A stretch of DNA of 64,000 nt from contig NZ_JAETWA010000035.1 in NCBI RefSeq assembly GCF_016774335.1, positions 81,133 to 145,132 on the forward strand, in the 5' to 3' direction. Source of the DNA: Luteimonas saliphila (lineage in GTDB: Bacteria > Pseudomonadota > Gammaproteobacteria > Xanthomonadales > Xanthomonadaceae). Positions 39,589 through 47,627 of this stretch are shown here, piece by piece. Made by a program: the position numbers and the translations under genes. Numbering within the stretch: position 1 is the first letter of the stretch; every line of letters begins with the position of its first letter. Below the pieces are notes generated by a model. The model searched no databases, was not told the DNA's origin, and saw nothing but the letters and a program-made list of their open reading frames with translations.

Positions 39589-41522
39589 CCCCGGCGTTGC
39601 GCGTCCTCGCCGCGCTGCTGGTCCTGACCTGCAGCGCCTGCGGCAGCCTGTCGACCCTGCAGCGCGACCAGGCCGCACGGATCGCGGCGGAGGCCCGTTC
39701 GACCCTGGTCGAATGCGATGCGGCCGACGCCTGCGCGCGACCCTCGCCGCTGCGCGAGCTGGGCGTGCGCGCCTGGGCCGAAAGCACGCCGCAGCAGCCG
39801 CGGCATTACGCGCTGCTGCTCGACTACGGCCAGGACGCGCTGGTCTCGCGCCTGGACCTGATCCGCGGCGCCCAGCGCTCGATCGACCTGCAGACCTACA
39901 TCTTCGACGAGGACGACGCCGGCCACCTGGTGCTGGACGAGCTGCTGGCCGCGGTGCGCCGCGGCGTGCGGGTGCGGGTGCTGGTCGACCAGCTCTCCGC
40001 GCTGCGCCAGGTCGACACCCTGGCCGCCCTGGCCTCGGCGCACGCCAACCTCGAACTGCGCATCTACAACCCGGTGCTGGCGCGTGCGCGCATCAGCTAC
40101 CCGATGTACGCCTGGGCCGCCGCCTGCTGCTGGCGCCGGCTCAACCAGCGCATGCACGGCAAGCTGTTGCTGGTCGACGGCATCGTCGGCATCACCGGCG
40201 GGCGCAACTACCAGGACGACTATTACGACTGGAATCCCGAGTTCAACTTCCGCGACCGCGACGTCCTGGTCAGCGGGCCGGCGACCGCCGCCATGGCGGA
40301 GAACTTCGAGGCGTTCTGGAACGCGCCGCTGAGCGTGCCGGTGGAGCGGCTGGACGATGTCGGCCGCCACCTGTTGCGCGAGGGCGCCCCGCCGCTGTCG
40401 CCGTGGCCCTACGAGGATCCGCAGCGGGTCGCGGCGATGTCGCGCGCCGCCGACGATGCCGTGCTGGTGCGCCAGGGGCTGGCCGGGGCGGCGATCCCGG
40501 TGGGCGAGGTGGTCTTCATCGCCGACCTGCCGCAGAAGCACCGCCGCGACCGCGAAGCCGCCGTCGGCGGCGCGCCGGCCTCGCCGCTGCTGCACGGGCT
40601 GATCGAATCGGCGCGGGAGGAGGTGTTGCTGCAGACGCCCTACCTGGTGCTGTCGAAGCCGGCGCAGGCGATGTTCGAGCGGATGCACGAGCGCGCAACG
40701 CCGCCGCGGGTGATCGTCTCCACCAACAGCCTGGCGGCGACCGACTCGTTCATCACCTACGCGCTGTCCTACAAGTACAAGCGCCGCTACCTGCGCGACT
40801 TCGGTTTCGAGATCCACGAGTTCAAGCCGTTTCCGGAGGATGCGCCGATCGACCTGGAGGCCACCGGCGCGGTCGACATCTCGTGGAATGCGGACGGCAG
40901 CGTCAACATCGGCGAGGCCGCGCCGGATGCGGCGCCCGGCGACGGCGCCGATGACGATGTCCGGCGCGAACCGCCGCTCAGCCGCGAGTACGCCGCGCTG
41001 CGCTATGCCGGCATCGGCGTGCACCGGCGCGTGCCGCTCAAGCGCGCCGGCGTACGTTTCGGCCTGCATGCGAAGTCGCTGGTGATCGACAACCGCATCG
41101 GCGTCGTCGGCACCCACAACTTCGATCCGCGCGGCGACGACTACAACACCGAGAGCGCGGTGATCATCGACGATCCGGTCTTCGCGCGGGCGCTGGCCGA
41201 CAGCATCCGCCGCGACATCGCGCCCGCGAACGCCTGGGTGATCGCGCGCCGCGACAAGCCGCCGGTGTTCTCGGGGCTCGAGTACTCGCTGGCCAAGGTG
41301 TCCGAGCACCTGCCGGTGTTCGACCTGTGGCCGATGCGCTACGCGACCAGCTACGAATTCCAGCCGGGGCCGGCGTGTCCGCAGCCGCTGTCGCCGTTCG
41401 ACCCGGATTTCCGCGACTGCCACGAGCCGGTGGGCGACTTCCCCGAGGTCAATCTCGGTTTCCGCACCCTGCTCACGCGCATTTTCACGGCCTTCGGCGC
41501 CGGTCTCGCGCCCATCCTCTGA
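39585..41522 (+). CDS. phospholipase D/cardiolipin synthase C-like lipoprotein
   Basis: A 645-residue PLD-superfamily protein with lipobox LTCSACGS (lipid Cys ~19). Two HKD motifs are intact: HGKLLLVDGIVGITGGRNYQ and HAKSLVIDNRIGVVGTHNFDPR, each followed by the usual Gly-Asn region. The layout is that of ClsC-type cardiolipin synthases or related PLDs. It is start-stop coupled to yceI. Residues ~440-490 contain an Asp/Ala-rich insert (APDAAPGDGADDD) not usual for the family. Confidence 0.91.
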   Translation: MTPALRVLAALLVLTCSACGSLSTLQRDQAARIAAEARSTLVECDAADACARPSPLRELGVRAWAESTPQQPRHYALLLDYGQDALVSRLDLIRGAQRSIDLQTYIFDEDDAGHLVLDELLAAVRRGVRVRVLVDQLSALRQVDTLAALASAHANLELRIYNPVLARARISYPMYAWAAACCWRRLNQRMHGKLLLVDGIVGITGGRNYQDDYYDWNPEFNFRDRDVLVSGPATAAMAENFEAFWNAPLSVPVERLDDVGRHLLREGAPPLSPWPYEDPQRVAAMSRAADDAVLVRQGLAGAAIPVGEVVFIADLPQKHRRDREAAVGGAPASPLLHGLIESAREEVLLQTPYLVLSKPAQAMFERMHERATPPRVIVSTNSLAATDSFITYALSYKYKRRYLRDFGFEIHEFKPFPEDAPIDLEATGAVDISWNADGSVNIGEAAPDAAPGDGADDDVRREPPLSREYAALRYAGIGVHRRVPLKRAGVRFGLHAKSLVIDNRIGVVGTHNFDPRGDDYNTESAVIIDDPVFARALADSIRRDIAPANAWVIARRDKPPVFSGLEYSLAKVSEHLPVFDLWPMRYATSYEFQPGPACPQPLSPFDPDFRDCHEPVGDFPEVNLGFRTLLTRIFTAFGAGLAPIL

Positions 41523-41828
41523 GCCGCCTGCACCCGCGCGGGCCCCGGGGCGACTCGGTCCCGCGGTAGCGGGAGGCTGCGCGATCGGCGGGTTCCCCGA
41601 TCCGCGCGCCCGCCCGCGGGCTGGCACAGGCGCTGTCCGCGCGCCTTGCCGTAGGTCGTCAGTCATGCCTCCGGAGATGCAACCGACGGCCCCCGAATCC
41701 CATCCGAATCAACAGGTTCCGGCCGGAAGCGAACATTTCCGCAAGGCCATGACTTCCGGCCCATGCGAGAACCCGTTTAGTGTATTACTTTACCAACACA
41801 CCAAAACACAACGCCCACGAGGCCCACC
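41523..41828. promoter_or_regulatory. upstream region of the GYG peptide gene
   Basis: Of these 306 bases the last ~60 are AT-rich for this genome (TTTAGTGTATTACTTTACC near 41775-41793), a likely promoter for the 60-residue peptide gene. The rest, down to the PLD stop, shows nothing I recognise. Confidence 0.45.
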
Positions 41829-42011
41829 ATGAACGTTTCCCCCCGCACCCCCTCCCGCCAGACCCTGACGCTTGCCCGTACCCTGCGTCCGCTGCCCGCC
41901 TTCGAGCGCCGCGAGCGCGGCTTCGGAGTCGGCTACGGCAACAGCAGCGGTTACGCCACCGACAAGCGCTACACACCGGCGTCGGGCGACGCGCGCTTCC
42001 GCTTCGCGTGA
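41829..42011 (+). CDS. 60-residue Gly/Tyr-motif peptide of unknown function
   Basis: A 60-residue basic protein with GAGG six bases before the ATG. Residues 20-30 are RPLPAFERRER, then GFGVGYGNSSGYATDKRY at 31-48, and the end is RFRFA. No signal peptide, no membrane helix. The central motif recurs at the C-terminus of the next gene product (FGMGYGSSSGY and end LFKFR), so the two proteins share a short module. Not a known family to me. Convincing as a real gene because of the ribosome site, promoter-like AT block and the shared motif. Confidence 0.72.
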   Translation: MNVSPRTPSRQTLTLARTLRPLPAFERRERGFGVGYGNSSGYATDKRYTPASGDARFRFA

Positions 42012-42142
42012 CCTGCCAGGCGGCGCACCCGTCGCCGCCGACGTCGCTGCGGACGCGGGCTGCACACCGCTTCGCGCGATTGACGCGCGCGCCGCGCGCG
42101 GCCTAGGCTGCACGTCTTTTCTCCTCCGCCCCGGACCCCGCC

Positions 42143-42763
42143 ATGTCGCTTTCGCTGACCATCGACCTCAACGACCAGGATCTCGCGCATTTCACCGCCG
42201 CGCTGAAAGCCGCGCACAAGGCGGCGGAGCACAAGTCGGCCGACGAGATCATCGCCGCCGCGGCGGGGTTGCTGGAAGGTGCGCAGAAGGTCAAGACGCC
42301 GGACTTCATCCGCGAACGGCTGGTCCGCCTGGACGACATGATCGCGATGGTCCGCGACGAGGGCTGGCACCTCGAGGACGAGGACAAGCAGCACGTGCTC
42401 TCGGCGCTGGTGTACTTCGCCGATCCCAAGGACGTGATCCCCGACCACGTCGAGGTGCTGGGTTTCCTCGACGACGCGATCATGATCGAGCTGTGCGTGC
42501 GTGAGCTCAAGCACGAACTCGACGCCTACGACGACTTCTGCGATTACCGCGAACGCGAGGCCAGCAAGCGCGGCATCGATCCGGCCACCGTCGGCCGCGC
42601 CGACTGGCTCGAGAGCCGCCGCGACGAGCTGGTCGAGCGCATGCACGCGCGTCGCAGCCGCGATGGCGGCGGCGAGTTCGGCATGGGCTACGGCAGCAGC
42701 AGCGGCTACGGCAAGGCCAGCTACTCGCGCGCGTGGCGCCCGAGCCTGTTCAAGTTCCGCTGA
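42143..42763 (+). CDS. YkvA (DUF1232) protein with GYG-SSGY tail
   Basis: A 206-residue protein. The YkvA/DUF1232 core is at residues ~85-130 (ALVYFADPKDVIPDHVEVLGFLDDAIMI), preceded by a helical N-terminal region. The last 32 residues form a separate tail: basic RRSRDGGGE, then FGMGYGSSSGY (179-189) and an aromatic/basic end LFKFR. That tail repeats the core of the 60-residue peptide upstream. YkvA function is unknown. The thioesterase gene starts 11 bases after its stop. Confidence 0.85.
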   Translation: MSLSLTIDLNDQDLAHFTAALKAAHKAAEHKSADEIIAAAAGLLEGAQKVKTPDFIRERLVRLDDMIAMVRDEGWHLEDEDKQHVLSALVYFADPKDVIPDHVEVLGFLDDAIMIELCVRELKHELDAYDDFCDYREREASKRGIDPATVGRADWLESRRDELVERMHARRSRDGGGEFGMGYGSSSGYGKASYSRAWRPSLFKFR

Positions 42764-42774
42764 GCCCGGCGCGG

Positions 42775-43191
42775 ATGTTCCGCGCGGACGTCTCCCTCGA
42801 TGAGCTCAACGCGATGTCGCGGAACACCGCGATGGAGCCGCTGGGCATCGTCTTCACCGAGATCGGCCCCGACTACCTGCGCGGCACGATGCCGGTCGAC
42901 GCGCGCACGCACCAGCCGTACGGGCTGCTGCATGGCGGTGCCTCGGTGCTGCTGGCCGAGACGCTCGGCAGCAGCGCCGGCGGCCTGTGCGCGCCGGAGG
43001 GACACGGCGTGGTCGGCATCGAGATCAATGCCAACCACCTGCGGGGCGTGCGCAACGGCACCGTCACGGGCACCGCACGTCCTCTGCACGTGGGCCGCAG
43101 CACCCAGGTCTGGGACATCCGGATCGAGGACGAAGCCGGCAAGCTCGTCTGCGTCTCGCGGCTGACGCTGGCGGTGGTGCCGCGCGGCTGA
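42775..43191 (+). CDS. PaaI/YbgC-type hotdog-fold acyl-CoA thioesterase
   Basis: A 138-residue hotdog thioesterase (4HBT family). The hot helix region QPYGLLHGGASVLLAETLGSSAG (about residues 46-68) carries the HGG and catalytic acid expected of the PaaI/EntH-like branch. It hydrolyses acyl- or aryl-CoA esters; the substrate is unknown. ATG 42775 chosen because it starts the conserved part; the frame to 42733 overlaps the previous gene. Confidence 0.9.
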   Translation: MFRADVSLDELNAMSRNTAMEPLGIVFTEIGPDYLRGTMPVDARTHQPYGLLHGGASVLLAETLGSSAGGLCAPEGHGVVGIEINANHLRGVRNGTVTGTARPLHVGRSTQVWDIRIEDEAGKLVCVSRLTLAVVPRG

Positions 43192-43329
43192 GCGCGGGCG
43201 CGCGCCTTCGACGGTCCCTGTCGGGACGCTGCACCGCAGCCCGCCGCGTCACCCTCCGCTGGCCGATGGCGGCCGCCATTGGGTATCGTGCGCGCATCGA
43301 ATTCCCGTTGCTGCTGGCTGGCTTGCCCT

Positions 43330-44085
43330 GTGCGCGTCCTCCGTTACGCGGTGCGTATCCCCTTCCTGCTGTGGCACCTGCTGGTGCATCTGCCGCTGAC
43401 CCTGCTGCTGATGGCCCCGCCGCTGGGCAACCTGCGGCTGGCCGGCGGCGGCCGCCTGCACCAGCGCGCGGTGCGGCTGTGGTCGGGCGGGCTGATGCGG
43501 GTATTCGGCATCCGCACGCGCCGCATCGGGCATCCGGTCCCGGGCGCGGTGATGTTCGTCGCCAACCATGTCAGCTGGCTCGACATCGTGGCCCTGCACA
43601 GCCAGCGGATGATGGGCTTCGTCGCCAAGCGCGAGATCGCCGGCTGGCCGCTGGTGGGCTGGCTGGCCGCGCGCGGAGAGACCATCTTCCACCAGCGCGG
43701 CAGCCAGGAATCGCTGGGCGGGGTGCTGCACGAGATGCTGGCGCGGCTGCGCGACGGCCGCGCAGTGGGCGTGTTCCCCGAAGGCCGCACCCGCGACGGG
43801 CGCGAGGTCGGCCCGTTCCATGCGCGGATCTTCCTGGCCGCGGTCGAGGCCGGCGTGCCGGTGCAGCCGGTGGCGTTGCGCTATGGCGAACACGGCAGCG
43901 CGCAGACCGTGGTGGCGTTCGCGCCCGGCGAGAGCTTCTTCGGCAACTTCCTGCGCCTGTTGGGCGAGCCGGCGCGGCCGGCGGACGTGGTCTTCCTCGA
44001 ACCGATCGCGCCCGGCGACACCGAGGGCCGCCGCCGCATCGCCGAGACCGCGCGCGAGCGTATCGTCGCGGCGATGGCGCCGTGA
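43330..44085 (+). CDS. lysophospholipid acyltransferase (PlsC family)
   Basis: A 251-residue membrane acyltransferase. A hydrophobic helix at the N-terminus (IPFLLWHLLVHLPLTLLLMAPPL) precedes the HxxxxD box ANHVSWLDIV (~residue 78), VAKREIAGWPLVGW, and the FPEGRTRDG phosphate-binding motif. Start GTG 43330 begins the helix. It likely makes phosphatidate or remodels lysophospholipids. The stop overlaps the GTG of the YheT-like hydrolase. Confidence 0.9.
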   Translation: MRVLRYAVRIPFLLWHLLVHLPLTLLLMAPPLGNLRLAGGGRLHQRAVRLWSGGLMRVFGIRTRRIGHPVPGAVMFVANHVSWLDIVALHSQRMMGFVAKREIAGWPLVGWLAARGETIFHQRGSQESLGGVLHEMLARLRDGRAVGVFPEGRTRDGREVGPFHARIFLAAVEAGVPVQPVALRYGEHGSAQTVVAFAPGESFFGNFLRLLGEPARPADVVFLEPIAPGDTEGRRRIAETARERIVAAMAP

Positions 44086-45089
44086 CGCCCGGCGGCGGCC
44101 CGCTCGCGCCAGCCTACGCGCCGCCGCGCTGGCTGCGCAGCCCGCACCTGCAGACGGTGCTCGCGACCAGCCCATGGCGGCGCAGGCTCGGGGCGGAGGC
44201 GCTGGCCAGGACCGGCGCGGTGACCACCGAGCACCTGCTCGACGGCGGCGACGGCGTGCGCCTGCACGGCCTGCACAGCGTGGTGCCCGGCACCGAACCG
44301 CGCGGGCTCGCGCTGCTGCTGCACGGCTGGGAGGGCAGCGCCGAATCGAGCTACATGCGACTGACCGCCGCGCAGCTGCTGGCGCGCGGCTTCGAGGTGT
44401 TCCGGCTCAACTTCCGCGACCACGGCGACACCCACCACCTCAATCCCGACATCTTCCATTCCTGCCGGATCGAGGAAGTGGTGCACGCCGCGCGCGACGT
44501 CGCGACGCGCTTCGCGCCGCGGCCGATGGTGGTCGCCGGCTACTCGCTGGGCGGCAACTTCGCCCTGCGCCTGGCCCTGCGCGCACCGGCCGCCGGCCTG
44601 CCGCTGGCCCGCGTCGCCGCGGTGTGCCCGGTGCTGGACCCGGCGCGGACCATGCACCGGATGGAACACGGGCTGTGGTTCTACATGCGCTACTTCGAGC
44701 GCAAGTGGCGCAGTTCGCTGTTGCGCAAGCGCGCGCTGTTCCCCGAACAGGTGGGTTTCGACGACGCCACCCTGCGCCTGGGCATGCGCGAGCTGACCGA
44801 ATGGCTGGTGCAGCGGCACACCGACCTGGGCAGCATCGACAACTACTTCGACGGCTACTCGGTGGCCGGCGACCGGCTGCAGGCGCTGCAGGTCCCGGCC
44901 CACATCCTGATGGCGGCCGACGACCCGGTGATCCCGCTCGACGAATTCCATGCCCTGGCCCTGCCCGAACTCGCGCGCGTGGAGATCGTGCCCTGGGGCG
45001 GGCATTGCGGCTTCCTCGAGGATGCGCGCTTCGGCGGCTATGCCGAACGCTGGGCGGCGGAACGGCTGGCGGCGGCCGTGTCCGAGTGA
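44082..45089 (+). CDS. YheT-family alpha/beta hydrolase
   Basis: A 335-residue alpha/beta hydrolase of the YheT/ABHD1-3 type: PRWLRSPHLQTVLAT at the start, LLLHGWEGSAESSY oxyanion region, nucleophile VAGYSLGGNFALRL (Ser ~153), acid in ADDPVIPLDEF and His in GGHCGFLED. Start is GTG 44082, overlapping the acyltransferase stop. Members are carboxylesterases or phospholipases; coupling to an acyltransferase suggests lipid remodelling. Confidence 0.9.
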   Translation: MTPGGGPLAPAYAPPRWLRSPHLQTVLATSPWRRRLGAEALARTGAVTTEHLLDGGDGVRLHGLHSVVPGTEPRGLALLLHGWEGSAESSYMRLTAAQLLARGFEVFRLNFRDHGDTHHLNPDIFHSCRIEEVVHAARDVATRFAPRPMVVAGYSLGGNFALRLALRAPAAGLPLARVAAVCPVLDPARTMHRMEHGLWFYMRYFERKWRSSLLRKRALFPEQVGFDDATLRLGMRELTEWLVQRHTDLGSIDNYFDGYSVAGDRLQALQVPAHILMAADDPVIPLDEFHALALPELARVEIVPWGGHCGFLEDARFGGYAERWAAERLAAAVSE

Positions 45090-45144
45090 GCACGAATCAC
45101 GTGAGCGCCGCAGGCGACCGCTGCCGGACGAGGTTCGCGACCGG

Positions 45145-45166
45145 TCGCGGCTGAAGCCGCTCCTGC
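45145..45166. repeat. single REP-like repeat unit
   Basis: TCGCGGCTGAAGCCGCTCCTGC, one copy of the same family as at 27809 and 29424 with a diverged core dyad (GCGGCTGAAGCCGC). It lies in the 137-base gap before the PEBP gene. Confidence 0.75.
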
Positions 45167-45226
45167 GATTTGAACGCATATCGGTATGGACTATCCTGCA
45201 CGCCCTGACCCGCACGGGAGATCGTC

Positions 45227-45841
45227 ATGCGCATTCGCAGCGAGAGTTTCGAACACCGCGGCGCCATCGCGTTCGAATTCGCGATGGGCGCGCCGGACGG
45301 CTTCGGCGGCAACCGCAACCCGCACCTGGCATGGGAGGACGTGCCCGAAGGCACGCGCTCGTTCGCGCTGCTGTGCATCGACACCGACGCGCCGACCGAT
45401 CCGTCGCTGGCCGGCAAGGAAGGCGTGGAGATCCCGGTCGCGCACCCGCGCGGCGACTTCGTGCACTGGGCGATGGCCGACATTCCGGCCGACGTGCGCA
45501 GCATCGACGCGGGCAGTTGCAGCGACGGCGTGACCAGAGGCGGCAAGTCGGCGCCTCCGGGCCCGGCCGGCGCGCGCCAGGGCCGCAACGACTACAGCGG
45601 CTGGTTCGCCGGCGATGCCGAACTCGGCGGCGACTACCTCGGCTACGACGGCCCGTACCCGCCGCCGAACGACCTGCGACTGCACCGCTACTTCTTCCGC
45701 GTGTTCGCGCTGGACGTGGCGACGCTCGGACTGGCGGACGGCTTCACCGCCGGCGACGTGCTGCGCGCGATGCAGGGCCATGTGCTCGCCGAGGCGGCGA
45801 CGTACGGGACCTATTCGCTGCACCCGCGCGCGGGCGATTGA
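45227..45841 (+). CDS. YbhB/YbcL-type PEBP (Raf kinase inhibitor-like) protein
   Basis: A 204-residue phosphatidylethanolamine-binding-fold protein of the bacterial YbhB/YbcL class: NRNPHLAWEDVPEGTRSFALLCIDTDAP, DFVHWAMADIP and the C-terminal GPYPPPNDLRLHRYFFRVFALD. No signal peptide, so probably cytoplasmic like YbhB. GGGAG precedes the ATG. Function is not established. Confidence 0.91.
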   Translation: MRIRSESFEHRGAIAFEFAMGAPDGFGGNRNPHLAWEDVPEGTRSFALLCIDTDAPTDPSLAGKEGVEIPVAHPRGDFVHWAMADIPADVRSIDAGSCSDGVTRGGKSAPPGPAGARQGRNDYSGWFAGDAELGGDYLGYDGPYPPPNDLRLHRYFFRVFALDVATLGLADGFTAGDVLRAMQGHVLAEAATYGTYSLHPRAGD

Positions 45842-45985
45842 GCCAGCACCCGGGGACGCCGTTGCCGCCGGCACGCGCGGCGCCGTCTCTTCGTCCCCCG
45901 CGCCACTGCGCCGATGCGGCGGCGACATGCGCGGAAGCGTCGCGGCCCTTGCCGGGCAACCGCCTGAAGCGCGCGACGCCTGCGC

Positions 45986-46798
45986 TCAGGGCGTCACGGT
46001 CTCCGATTCGACCACCATGTCCAGCACCCAGGCGACCGACGACCCGTCGGCCGGGGGATCGGCCACGTCGAAGCGGTTCACGCGCAACACGTTGCGCACG
46101 CCCTGCTGGTGGGTGTAGCCCTCGATCTCCCCGTAGAAGAACTGCCACTCGCCTTGGCCGCTCTTGAGGCCGCCCGCGTCGTACTTCACTTCGCGCACGT
46201 GCAGGCAGCGGAAGTCCGGGATCAGCGGGTGGTGGCAGGCCACGCGTTCGGGCGCGACCTCTAGGAACACGCGCTCGCCGGTGCCGCCGTGCCGCGTCTG
46301 CGCGGTGGGCGTGCCGCTGAAGCCGAGGCGGTCGCCGGCGTCGGTGGTCAGCACCAGGGTGCCGTCGCCGCCGCTGGCGAGCGTGCCGCCGGCGGACAGG
46401 CGTGCGGCGATCGCATCGTCGGCGGCCATCAGCGCACCGCCGCCGCAGAACATCTTGGTCCGTCCCAGCGGCCCGACCGCGAGCCGGTCCCCGGCCAGCG
46501 TGTAGTCGCCGCTCATGCGGTTGCAGCCGCCGCTGACCGAAACGCGGCCGTCGGCGAACTCCAGCTGCAGGTGCCGATCGGGTGCGGGGAACAGCGCGTC
46601 GATACGCTGGCCCGCACGGTCGACGGCGGAATCGAGCTGCCAGCCGGATGCGGCCAGTGCCTGCGCGTCGGGGGCCGCGGCGGGCGCCAGCGGCGGTGCG
46701 ACCCCATCGGTCGCGGGCGGGGGCGAGGCCGGTGGATGGGACGGCGTGCACGCCGCCAGCGCGGCGGCGAGCGGGACCAGGGCGAGTAGACGACGCAT
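45986..46798 (-). CDS. META-domain/DUF4377 lipoprotein
   Basis: A 270-residue lipoprotein (lipobox LAAALAAC, lipid Cys ~17). A Pro/Ala linker leads to a META/HslJ domain (LQLEFADGRVSVSGGCNRMSGDYTL, TKMFCGG with the two family cysteines) at ~70-165, then a DUF4377 domain (VFLEVAPERVACHHPLIPDFRCLHVREVKYD... GEWQFFYGEIEGYTHQQGVRNVLRV) to the end. HslJ-type proteins sit in the envelope; the role is unknown. Convergent with the PEBP gene and divergent from the VOC gene. Confidence 0.88.
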   Translation of the reverse strand: MRRLLALVPLAAALAACTPSHPPASPPPATDGVAPPLAPAAAPDAQALAASGWQLDSAVDRAGQRIDALFPAPDRHLQLEFADGRVSVSGGCNRMSGDYTLAGDRLAVGPLGRTKMFCGGGALMAADDAIAARLSAGGTLASGGDGTLVLTTDAGDRLGFSGTPTAQTRHGGTGERVFLEVAPERVACHHPLIPDFRCLHVREVKYDAGGLKSGQGEWQFFYGEIEGYTHQQGVRNVLRVNRFDVADPPADGSSVAWVLDMVVESETVTP

Positions 46799-46874
46799 GG
46801 CGATGCCTCCGGGAACGATGTCGCCGGCCAGCCTACGCCCATCTGCGGGCGGGCACTGCGGCGGTGCGACGCGT

Positions 46875-46901
46875 TGTCGATCGGCGGTGCGCGGGTTCGT
46901 C
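46875..46901 (+). promoter_or_regulatory. candidate ECF42-type promoter upstream of the VOC gene
   Basis: TGTCGA (46875-46880), exactly 17 bases, then CGTC (46898-46901). The same -35/-10 pair with the same spacing occurs upstream of the DUF1428 gene (50455-50429, other strand). TGTCGA/CGTC-like boxes are, as far as I recall, the promoter type described for ECF42 sigma factors, and such a factor is encoded 730 bases downstream. Confidence 0.55.
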
Positions 46902-46958
46902 GTCCGGGCAGGGTGGGGCGATGTCCCGCCTCCCCCGGACCGGCCCGCAGGAGTCCCC

Positions 46959-47357
46959 ATGCCACGCAGGATCTTCGTCGACCTCCCGGTCAAGGACCTC
47001 CACGCGTCGGTCGCGTTCTTCACCGCCCTCGGCTTCAGCTTCAATCCGCGGTTCACCGACGCGAATGCGACCTGCATGATCGTCGGCGACGGCATCTTCG
47101 TGATGCTGCTGGTCGAGCCGTTCTTCGGCACCTTCACCGAACGCGCGATCGTCGACGCGCGCACCCATACCGAAGTCCTGGTGTGCCTGTCGTGCGACAG
47201 CGACCGCGAGGTCGACGCACTGGTCGCGAAGGCGGTCGCCGCCGGCGGCCAGGCGCATCGCACGGCGCAGGACCAGGGATTCATGTACGGCCACGGCTTC
47301 GTGGATCCCGACGGCCATCTCTGGGAACTGGTGCACATGCGGGAGATGCCGGCGTGA
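46959..47357 (+). CDS. VOC-family (glyoxalase/bleomycin-resistance fold) protein
   Basis: A 132-residue VOC protein of the YkcA/lactoylglutathione-lyase-like subgroup: MPRRIFVDLPVKDLHASVAFFTALGF at the start and GHGFVDPDGHLWELVHM at the end, giving the usual metal-binding Glu. The substrate is unknown. It lies behind an ECF42-type promoter candidate and ahead of the ECF sigma gene on the same strand. VOC and DGPF/YCII genes are the regular neighbours of ECF42 sigma factors. Confidence 0.9.
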   Translation: MPRRIFVDLPVKDLHASVAFFTALGFSFNPRFTDANATCMIVGDGIFVMLLVEPFFGTFTERAIVDARTHTEVLVCLSCDSDREVDALVAKAVAAGGQAHRTAQDQGFMYGHGFVDPDGHLWELVHMREMPA

Positions 47358-47627
47358 GCCGGCGCGGGGCCGGGTAGTGGACACGCCGGAGGCAGGGCGT
47401 TGAGCATGCTCGGGCTGTTGGCGCGACGCGGCCTGGAGGCGGTCGGCCCCGGCAGCGGCCGCGCCCCGCACGCGGCGGCGCCATCGCCGGCGCACGAACC
47501 GCCGCCGAGGCCCGAGACCGAGGATCGTGCCGCCTGCGGCGGGATGCCGGCGCGCGCCGCCGCCCATGCGGAGCCCGAGCCATGACGTCCGCGACTTGCG
47601 CGCCGCGCGGCGGCGGTGCTCTGATCC

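Noticed and set aside
47406..47585. Small plus-strand ORF between the VOC and sigma genes
   Set aside because: Pro/Ala/Arg-rich, no ribosome site of note, no recognisable motif; could be chance in GC-rich DNA.
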